In this document: in pieces, positions 52,933-58,088 of the stretch
Layout: the number at the start of each line of letters is the position of its first letter
Numbering within the stretch: the stretch's first letter is position 1
Assembly: GCA_018269075.1 (NCBI GenBank)
Contig: JAFDVJ010000136.1
Span: 1 to 58,088 of the forward strand
Reading direction: 5' to 3'
From: Acidobacteriota bacterium
GTDB taxonomy: Bacteria > Acidobacteriota > Blastocatellia > Pyrinomonadales > Pyrinomonadaceae
DNA: 58,088 nucleotides
Program-made: the position numbers and the translations under genes
Notes under the pieces: model-generated
Databases searched by the model: none
What the model was told of the DNA's origin: nothing
What the model saw: only the letters and a program-made list of their open reading frames with translations

Positions 52933-52960
52933 AAAAAGGAGAGCCGCCGAGACTCTCCTT
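52933..52960 (-). terminator. Rho-independent terminator of the VCBS gene at 52984
   Basis: AAGGAGAG and CTCTCCTT pair around a 9-nt loop. TTTTTATTTC follows on the minus strand. It lies 24 bp beyond the stop. Confidence 0.75.
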
Positions 52961-52983
52961 CGGACGAACGAATTTTCGCTTCT

Positions 52984-53931
52984 TCACGAGACCGGTTTGA
53001 GACCGGCGTACTGCGCCGGTAAATCGCCGCCGACTCCGAAGTTGACGACATACGGATGGAGCGTGTTGCTCGGGTAGATCCACCATTCGCCGTTGCGGTA
53101 GACGGCGTAGTCGATGACGCCGTCGTTGTCGTAGTCGTCCGGCGCCGGCAGGTCGTTGTAAAAGCCCGCGCCCCAGACGAAAGCGTTGATCTGATTGTCC
53201 TGACTGGCCTTGAACTTCCATTGATAACGGACGTCGGGCAGCATATAGATGCAGCCCGGATCGGCATAGCCGTCGCCGGTGAAATCGAGCGGCGCGAACA
53301 TCCCGATATCGCAGCCGAGATCGACGCGCCGGACGATGCCGGTCTCGCTCTGATAAATAAACCACGCCGACAGGAATCTGACGGCGAAGTCGGTCTTGCC
53401 GTCGCCGTCGTAATCGGCCGGCACGGGATCGGTTGCGCGGGGAATGTCGGACGGAATCGGGACTATGAAATACCGCGGGTTGTAGCCGCTCGACGAGGTC
53501 AGGACGTACCAGACGTTATCGCCGTAGCGCCAGACCGCGAAGTCGGCCATCCCGTCGCCGTCGTAATCGGCCGGGACGAGTTTGTCGGTCGCGAGGCCCC
53601 AGACGGCGGTCAGCATCTGCCCGTTCGAGCTTTTCAAAACGTACCAGACGCTCGTTTCGGGCCGAAAGACGGCGATGTCGGTGATTCCGTCGCCGTCGTA
53701 GTCGGCGGGCACGGGCTTGTCGGTCGCAAGGCCCCAGCGGACGGCGAAATTGCTGCCCGTTTCGGTGCGATAGCCGTACCAGGTGCCGTTCGACGGGCGA
53801 AAGACGAGCAAATCGGCCCGGCCGTCGTAGTCGAGATTGATTTTCCCGTAGGCGGCGGCGCCGGCGGCGAGCGTTAAGACCAAAAAACAGACTGAGAAGA
53901 TTTTTATCGAAAGGTAATTCGTGAATTTCAT
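52984..53931 (-). CDS. Secreted FG-GAP/VCBS-repeat protein
   Basis: A 315-residue exported protein with a signal peptide (FSVCFLVLTLAAGAAAYG) and six FG-GAP repeats (LDYDGRADLLVFRPSNGTWYG, DYDGDGITDIAVFRPETSVWY, DYDGDGKTDFAVRFLSAWF). The fifth repeat has two cysteines (VDLGCDIGMF ... DPGCIYML) that may form a disulfide. It is probably a tandem duplicate of the ancestor of the gene at 51801, since both share the WGLATDK.VPADYDGDG register. Confidence 0.87.
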   Translation of the reverse strand: MKFTNYLSIKIFSVCFLVLTLAAGAAAYGKINLDYDGRADLLVFRPSNGTWYGYRTETGSNFAVRWGLATDKPVPADYDGDGITDIAVFRPETSVWYVLKSSNGQMLTAVWGLATDKLVPADYDGDGMADFAVWRYGDNVWYVLTSSSGYNPRYFIVPIPSDIPRATDPVPADYDGDGKTDFAVRFLSAWFIYQSETGIVRRVDLGCDIGMFAPLDFTGDGYADPGCIYMLPDVRYQWKFKASQDNQINAFVWGAGFYNDLPAPDDYDNDGVIDYAVYRNGEWWIYPSNTLHPYVVNFGVGGDLPAQYAGLKPVS

Positions 53932-54094
53932 ATTTCCTCCGCTTCAATTTTCGGGGCGATTGAAGAAATATAGTTAAGGGACAAAATATCGGCGATACGA
54001 ATATTTTATGACGAAACGTTCGTCTTGCCAACCGTTTTCGATTCGTTTATTCGAAATTCACAATCGGAAGATAATTCCGTAAAATCTACAGTTT

Positions 54095-55024
54095 ATGACA
54101 GCGAAAATTTTAAGCGGAAAGGAAATTGCGGAGGCCATCAAGCGCGAAGTCGCGGCCGAGGTCGCGCTCATCACGGAACGTCACGGCGTGCGGCCGCTGC
54201 TCGCGGTCGTCCGCGTCGGCGAGGACCCGGCGTCGGCGGTTTACGTCGGCAGCAAGGTCAAAACGAGCGAGGAACTGGGGATGCTCTCGGAGCATCATCA
54301 TTTGCCGGTCGAGGCGACTCACGAAGAGGTTCTCGCGATCGTCAAAGATCTCAACGCGCGCCCGGAAGTCGACGGCATACTCGTCCAACTGCCGCTGCCG
54401 GCGCAGGTCGACGAGCGCGAAATCCTCGAAACGATCGACCCGGCGAAAGACGTCGACGGCTTTCATCCGGTCAACGTCGGCAAATTGTCGCAGGGCCAGA
54501 AGTCGCTCGTCCCGTGCACGCCGGCCGGCGTGATCGAGATCCTCAAACGCTCGGAGATTCCAATCGCCGGCGCGCACGCGGTCGTCATCGGCCGCTCGAA
54601 CATCGTCGGCAAGCCGATGGCGCAGCTGCTATTGCAGGAAAACGCGACCGTCACCGTTTGTCATTCGCGGACGAAAGATCTGCCGGCGGTCGCGGCGACG
54701 GGCGACATCCTCGTCGCGGCGATCGGCCGCGCCGGATTCGTCCGCGCGGCGCACATCAAGCCGGGCGCGTGCGTGATCGACGTCGGCATCAACAACGTCT
54801 CCGACCCGGCGCAGGCCGCCGAATTGTTCGGCCCGGACGAGATCGAGAAACGTCTCAACACGATCGCCAAACGCGGGTTCACGCTCGTCGGCGACGTCAA
54901 CCCGAAAGAGGCGAAGGAAAAAGCGGGCGCGTTCACGCCGGTGCCGGGCGGCGTCGGTTTATTGACCGTCGCGATGCTGATGAAGAACACGGTCGAAGCG
55001 GCGAAGATGCGGAGAAAGCTGTAG
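54095..55024 (+). CDS. folD: Bifunctional methylenetetrahydrofolate dehydrogenase / methenyltetrahydrofolate cyclohydrolase
   Basis: A 309-residue enzyme interconverting 5,10-methylene- and 10-formyl-tetrahydrofolate with NADP. The motifs are VGEDPASAVYVGSKVKTSEE (with the catalytic lysine in YVGSKVK), VDGILVQLPLP, VDGFHPVNVGKL, the NADP loop VVIGRSNIVGKPMAQLL, and the C-terminal GDVNPKEA and TPVPGGVGLLTVAML. It is full length and transcribed alone. Confidence 0.97.
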   Translation: MTAKILSGKEIAEAIKREVAAEVALITERHGVRPLLAVVRVGEDPASAVYVGSKVKTSEELGMLSEHHHLPVEATHEEVLAIVKDLNARPEVDGILVQLPLPAQVDEREILETIDPAKDVDGFHPVNVGKLSQGQKSLVPCTPAGVIEILKRSEIPIAGAHAVVIGRSNIVGKPMAQLLLQENATVTVCHSRTKDLPAVAATGDILVAAIGRAGFVRAAHIKPGACVIDVGINNVSDPAQAAELFGPDEIEKRLNTIAKRGFTLVGDVNPKEAKEKAGAFTPVPGGVGLLTVAMLMKNTVEAAKMRRKL

Positions 55025-55060
55025 CGTCGGGGCTCGGCGGCTTGGAGGCGCGGGGAAATT

Positions 55061-55190
55061 TTTAACGCGAAGGCGCGGAGGCGCGAAGACGCAAGGGTTT
55101 TTTTAGGGCTGTTTGCCGCGGATCGATCGGCGTCGGCCGTCGCTCGCCCGGCCTGAAATCTTCGCGCTTTTGCGCCTTCGCGTTAAAAAA
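55061..55190. repeat. GCGCCTTC iterated-word inverted arms
   Basis: TTAACGCGAAGGCGCGGAGG (55061) and the right arm TTTTGCGCCTTCGCGTTAAA (55168) are inverted, about 70 bp apart. It is the same word family as at 22991-23143. Confidence 0.8.
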
Positions 55191-55244
55191 AACGGCGGAC
55201 GGCGGAAGCGGCTCGCGAATAAGAATTTCTTAAGCATCGAATAA

Positions 55245-55463
55245 AGATTACTGAAGTATCAACAAAGATTCGTTAACCGTGAACGAAGATTCGTTAACCC
55301 TCAATCGAGATACCTTAACCCTCAATCGAGATACCTTAACCGTGAACGAAGATACCTCGACCCTCAATCGAGATTCGTTAACCGTGAACGAAGATTGCTA
55401 AACCCTCAATCGAGATCGCTAAACCCATTTACCGAGATTCGTTAACCGTGAATCGAGATTGCG
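55245..55463. repeat. 21-bp-period tandem array with dyad units (array 2)
   Basis: Eleven AGAT-starting units occur at 55245, 55266, 55287, 55308, 55329, 55350, 55371, 55392, 55413, 55435 and 55456: every interval is 21 bp except one of 22. Units alternate between endings CCGTGAACGA and CCCTCAATCG. The first type forms the imperfect palindrome TTCGTTAACCGTGAACGAA. Confidence 0.9.
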
Positions 55464-55530
55464 CCGGACGAAATCGCACGCGGCGCGGGCGAACGGCTTT
55501 TTCCGGCGGCGGAATCGCGTTAAGATAATC

Positions 55531-55691
55531 TGAGTCCCGAGTCTTGAGTCTTGAGTCTGAAGTCCGTTTCCGGCGCCGCGGGGTTTCCGTTTCCGGCCGG
55601 GCTTTCAGATGAAAAGGCGCGCCGGCTGCGATATCGGTAAAGTCGCCGAACGACTTAAGACTCAAGACTCAAGACTCAAGACTCAGACTAA
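55531..55691. repeat. AAGACTC iterated-word inverted arms
   Basis: GAGTCTT words at 55534-55560 and AAGACTC words at 55650-55691 are inverted around about 90 bp. The MazG-like gene starts 13 bp after the right arm. The same word occurs upstream of proA. Confidence 0.85.
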
Positions 55692-55703
55692 GACAGACGA
55701 ATT

Positions 55704-56015
55704 ATGAAACTTTCATTCGAAGAATATCAGGCCGAAGCGCGCGCGACGGCGCTTTATCCGAACCGGCTGCGGAATCTCGAATATCCGACTCTCGGACTGG
55801 CGGGCGAAGCCGGCGAAGTCGCGAACATCGTCAAGAAGATCCAGCGCGACGACGGCGGCACGATCACCGACGACAAGCGCGCGAAATTAAAAGACGAATT
55901 GGGCGACGTCCTCTGGTACATCGCGGCCTGCGCCGACGAACTCGGCCTGACGCTCGACGAGATCGCCCGCTACAACGTCGAAAAACTCGCGCAGCGGCAT
56001 CGCCGGACGACGTGA
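55704..56015 (+). CDS. MazG-like nucleoside triphosphate pyrophosphohydrolase
   Basis: A 103-residue all-alpha NTP-PPase. The EExxE-type first motif is seen in GLAGEAGEVANIVKKIQRDD and the second, ExxD, in KLKDELGDVLWYIAACADELGL. These acidic residues bind Mg2+ in the family, which hydrolyses (d)NTPs to monophosphates and pyrophosphate, often to clean the nucleotide pool. The length is that of the single-domain form. Confidence 0.9.
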   Translation: MKLSFEEYQAEARATALYPNRLRNLEYPTLGLAGEAGEVANIVKKIQRDDGGTITDDKRAKLKDELGDVLWYIAACADELGLTLDEIARYNVEKLAQRHRRTT

Positions 56016-56090
56016 AAAACGCCGTTTCGGTCGCGGCGAAAAAGAAAAATCGGCGGCTTGAAGGCGGTCTGTTTTTACCAAAAAACTTCG

Positions 56091-56099
56091 TGTTATAAT
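56091..56099 (+). promoter_or_regulatory. Extended -10 promoter TGTTATAAT
   Basis: A perfect extended -10 element (TG-N-TATAAT) stands 20 bp before the ATG of the gene at 56120. No good -35 hexamer is present, which is common for this promoter type. The same nine bases plus CGG recur at 56537. Confidence 0.6.
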
Positions 56100-56119
56100 C
56101 GGCAGAGGATTTTTTATTT

Positions 56120-56572
56120 ATGGAAGTGACGATCAATTTGCCGGACGGCGTTTTTGCCCATCTTTCGAGCGTTGCGCGGAGCGCGCAGCGGCCCGTCGAC
56201 GAAGTGATCGCGGAAAAGCTCGAACGCGATCTGGCGATCGACACGGAACATCTGGAAAAGCAGATCGCGCTGTGCTCCGACGGCGAGGTCCGGCAGCTTT
56301 CCGAAATTGGAATGTCTCCGCGAAAGGACGCGCGTCTGCGGCGGCTGCTTCAAAATCAAAACGAACGCGAACTAAACGAGACCGAGCGGGGCGAGCTCTG
56401 GAATTTGATGGAAACGAACCGGCTCGCGACCTTGAAAAAGGCTTTTGCCCGGCGCGAAATGTCGCGGCGCGATTTAACTGGCGAAGAAAGAAAGAGCTCG
56501 AAGACAAGATTCGCCGCGCGGCGCGAAAAAGCGCTATGTTATAATCGGTATTGGCGAGAAGCCAGGATTTGA
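56120..56572 (+). CDS. Antitoxin-like protein of unknown function
   Basis: A 150-residue soluble, charged protein. The N-terminus (MEVTINLPDGVFAHLSSVARSAQRPVDEVIAEKLERDL) resembles ribbon-helix-helix-type antitoxins. The middle (LRRLLQNQNERELNETERGELWNLMETNRLATLKKAFARREM) resembles a widespread small family often found before HNH nuclease genes; none follows here. The last 35 residues look unlike that family and overlap a promoter element, so a frameshift or a later added tail is possible. Function not known. Confidence 0.6.
   Translation: MEVTINLPDGVFAHLSSVARSAQRPVDEVIAEKLERDLAIDTEHLEKQIALCSDGEVRQLSEIGMSPRKDARLRRLLQNQNERELNETERGELWNLMETNRLATLKKAFARREMSRRDLTGEERKSSKTRFAARREKALCYNRYWREARI
56537..56545 (+). 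promoter_or_regulatory. Second extended -10 promoter TGTTATAAT, inside the 3' end of the preceding gene
   Basis: It is identical to the element at 56091 and placed 40 bp before the ATG at 56586, with a GAGAGGAAA ribosome binding site between. It would give the small gene and the aspartic protease their own transcript. Confidence 0.55.
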
Positions 56573-56585
56573 GAGGAAATAAATA

Positions 56586-56840
56586 ATGCGAGGGAAAGTA
56601 ACGGAGCTTGGGAAAAAGTTTTATGAAGAGCATTTGAAGCCCGTTCTGGAACCGCAGGAGAACGGCAAATTTGTTGCCATCGAACCCGAAAGCCAGGAAT
56701 ATTTTATCGGCACGACCGCCGTTGAAGCGCTAAAAAAGGGTAATACATCGTTTCCCGAAAAAATTCTCTTTTTGGCAAGAATCGGATTCCCGACTGCTCA
56801 TAAAATCGGAGGCTATGGCTACAACAAGAGAATACGGTAA
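56586..56840 (+). CDS. Small conserved partner of the aspartic protease
   Basis: An 84-residue soluble protein (GKKFYEEHLKPVLEPQENGKFVAIEPESQEYFIG ... KILFLARIGFPTAHKIGG). Small proteins of this kind, with a GKFVAI.P.S..Y.IG and RIG pattern, are often encoded just before retropepsin-like genes in bacteria; I recall this pairing without being able to check it. The reading frame overlaps the next gene by 26 bp, so translation is coupled. It starts at an ATG with a good GAGAGGAAA site. Confidence 0.75.
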   Translation: MRGKVTELGKKFYEEHLKPVLEPQENGKFVAIEPESQEYFIGTTAVEALKKGNTSFPEKILFLARIGFPTAHKIGGYGYNKRIR

Positions 56841-57183
56841 GGTCAACGCACAGCGCGAACCTTGTATCTTTGTAGAGTTTGAAAACGGTAAAAATGTCGA
56901 GGTTCTGATTGATACGGGATTTAACGGCGCTCTTTGTTTGCCGCGTTCTTTGATGCCGGAGCTGGGACTCAAAAAGATTTCCGAAGAAGAAATTTTCGGT
57001 ATCGGATTGCATACGGAAGTCGTTGATATTGCGATTGCCAAAATCATGTGGTTTGGTCGGGAAACAGAAATCGCGGTTATTATCAACGACGGCGACGATC
57101 GGTTGTTGGGCAGCGAATTGCTTGACGAAAAAATACTGAACATCAACTATCGAAAGAAAAAAGTATCGATCGCAGACAGGTGA
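56815..57183 (+). CDS. Clan AA (retropepsin-like) aspartic protease
   Basis: A 122-residue single-domain protein. The catalytic motif is LIDTGFNGALCLP (D33-T34-G35), and the C-terminal LLGSELLDEK matches the usual LLG.xLL element. Such proteins work as homodimers, each contributing one aspartate. No signal peptide is present, so it is cytoplasmic. Together with the overlapping upstream gene it looks like a two-gene module resembling a toxin-antitoxin pair; this is inference. Confidence 0.85.
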   Translation: MATTREYGKVNAQREPCIFVEFENGKNVEVLIDTGFNGALCLPRSLMPELGLKKISEEEIFGIGLHTEVVDIAIAKIMWFGRETEIAVIINDGDDRLLGSELLDEKILNINYRKKKVSIADR

Positions 57184-57213
57184 ATTTTAATAAAAATGTA
57201 AATGATGGGGGCT

Positions 57214-57307
57214 TGGATCTTGACGTTTGATCTTCGATTTTCGGAATCAAAAGAGAAGCGTTTAATGCCGACTGACGGCAAAGATCAAAAATACAAGATC
57301 AAAGACC
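57214..57307. repeat. GATCAAA iterated-word inverted arms
   Basis: GATCTTGACGTTTGATCTTCG and the right arm AAAGATCAAAAATACAAGATC plus AAAGACC are inverted. It lies between the aspartic protease gene and coaE, and matches the locus at 38886. Confidence 0.7.
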
Positions 57308-57384
57308 GTTTCTGACCTAATCAGTTACTTTTAGTCTCTGTATCGAAAAACTCGAATCCTAAATTACAAAACCGAAACAAAAAA

Positions 57385-57990
57385 ATGCTGAAAGTCGGAT
57401 TAACGGGTTCGATCGCGGTCGGTAAATCCTTTGTCTGCGAAGTCCTGCGCGAATTGGGCGCGGCGGTGCTCGACGCCGATCAGACGGCGCGCGAGGTCGT
57501 CGCGCCGGGATCTCAAGGTTTGCGCGAGATTGCCGAAAAGTTCGGTAAGGACGTACTGCTTGAAAGCGGTGAACTCGATCGCGCGCGAATGGGCGCGATC
57601 GTTTTCGCCGACGAATCGAAACGGCGGCTGCTGAATTCGATCGTACACCCGCTCGTCTTCGCGGCGCAGGATCGGTGGCTCGCCGCCAAAGAACGCGAAA
57701 ACCCGCGCGGCATCGCTGTTATCGACGCCGCTTTAATGATAGAATCGGGTGGGTACAAACGATTTCCGACGCTGATCGTCGTCTGGTGTCAACCGGCGGT
57801 TCAACTGCAGCGTTTGATGCTGCGAAACGATCTAAGTGAGGCAGAAGCTCTCCGCCGGATCGCCGCGCAGATGCCGCAGGAAGAGAAAAAGCGCTACGCC
57901 GATTTCCTGATCGACACGACCGACGGCTTCGACGCGGCGCGGGTGCGGACTGTTGAAGTTTTCGAAGCATTAAGTCTTTTATCGAAGTAG
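57385..57990 (+). CDS. coaE: Dephospho-CoA kinase
   Basis: A 201-residue P-loop kinase that phosphorylates dephospho-CoA in the last step of coenzyme A synthesis. Motifs: GLTGSIAVGKSFV (P-loop, residues 8-15), LDADQTAREVV and HPLVFAAQDRW. AALMIESGGYKRFPTLIVVWC takes the place of the more common DVPLLFE segment. The length is normal. It is preceded by a word repeat and followed by another. Confidence 0.95.
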   Translation: MLKVGLTGSIAVGKSFVCEVLRELGAAVLDADQTAREVVAPGSQGLREIAEKFGKDVLLESGELDRARMGAIVFADESKRRLLNSIVHPLVFAAQDRWLAAKERENPRGIAVIDAALMIESGGYKRFPTLIVVWCQPAVQLQRLMLRNDLSEAEALRRIAAQMPQEEKKRYADFLIDTTDGFDAARVRTVEVFEALSLLSK

Positions 57991-58003
57991 ATGAACGGAA
58001 GGA

Positions 58004-58088
58004 AAAGAAGAGGAGAAGAGGAGAAGAGGAGAAGAGGAGCGGAACGGCTTCGCCGGAAAGCGTTTCTCCTCCTCTCCTTTTCTCCTCT
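58004..58088. repeat. AAGAGGAG iterated-word inverted arms
   Basis: Four AAGAGGAG units (58006-58039) face CTCCTCCTCTCC and TCTCCTCT at the window end, around a CGGAACGGCTTCGCCGG core. The right arm is cut by the window edge. Confidence 0.8.

Larger units (their letters stand above)
55025..55703. other. Gene-free region with three repeat systems
   Basis: From left to right: GCGCCTTC-word inverted arms (55061-55190), a 21-bp-period array (55245-55463), and AAGACTC-word inverted arms (55531-55691). No coding sequence is evident. Confidence 0.7.

Noticed and set aside
55245..55463. CRISPR array
   Set aside because: Units are adjacent with no unique spacers, and no cas genes are in the window. 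The same applies to 21450-21701.

Overview
The window is a high-GC bacterial chromosome segment with about 43 protein-coding genes or gene remnants and no rRNA or tRNA that I could recognise. Several secreted FG-GAP/VCBS proteins with repeats of the DFDGDG...AVFRPSTGVWY type, Asn-Ala-rich and Thr-Pro-rich linkers, a very large BNR-propeller protein, S8/M61/M1-type peptidases, an ECF sigma factor next to a CHAT-TPR protein and repeat-filled intergenic spaces all suggest an Acidobacteriota genome of the class Blastocatellia. That assignment is inference from gene content.

Layout. 1-4.7 kb: a four-helix-bundle (S23/IVS-type) gene lying between inverted arms of an iterated 8-bp word, an AAA+ ATPase, a small acidic protein, an alkyltransferase-like protein and a CHRD-VCBS secreted protein. 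4.9-11.1 kb: a 1053-aa secreted BNR/sortilin-like propeller protein, a GlcD-type FAD oxidase and a secreted charged protein. 11.4-18.9 kb: one tight operon with its own sigma-70-like promoter, encoding an NfnAB/SudAB-type pair, a two-gene 2-oxoacid:ferredoxin oxidoreductase and an uncharacterised 720-aa protein ending in a single [4Fe-4S] ferredoxin domain. This looks like a low-potential electron hub joining 2-oxoacid oxidation to NAD(P)H. 19.2-30.6 kb: two envelope proteins, proA and proB, a histidine phosphatase, a broken LigD-phosphoesterase remnant, an MFS transporter, an M61 peptidase, a propeller lipoprotein and a DinB-like protein.

30.8-41.3 kb: a co-directional minus-strand block of ECF sigma factor, small carboxypeptidase-regulatory-like protein, TPR-CHAT protein and S8 subtilase. 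It is bracketed by two paralogous secreted VCBS proteins of the same complex architecture, and most units are separated by visible Rho-independent terminators. 41.5-47.3 kb: a CusF-SCO copper protein, a YARHG lipoprotein, a DUF2306 membrane protein and a TPR lytic transglycosylase. 47.9-58 kb: an AraC regulator, an M1-aminopeptidase-like protein that has lost all three zinc ligands, two more VCBS proteins, folD, a MazG-like pyrophosphohydrolase, a small operon ending in a retropepsin-like aspartic protease, and coaE.

The most unusual DNA is between genes. At least ten loci consist of a different 7-9 bp word repeated several times, usually as two arms in inverted orientation; one pair of arms encloses the four-helix-bundle gene. 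Two further arrays, at 21450-21701 and 55245-55463, have unrelated sequences but both repeat every 21 bp with dyad-symmetric units.
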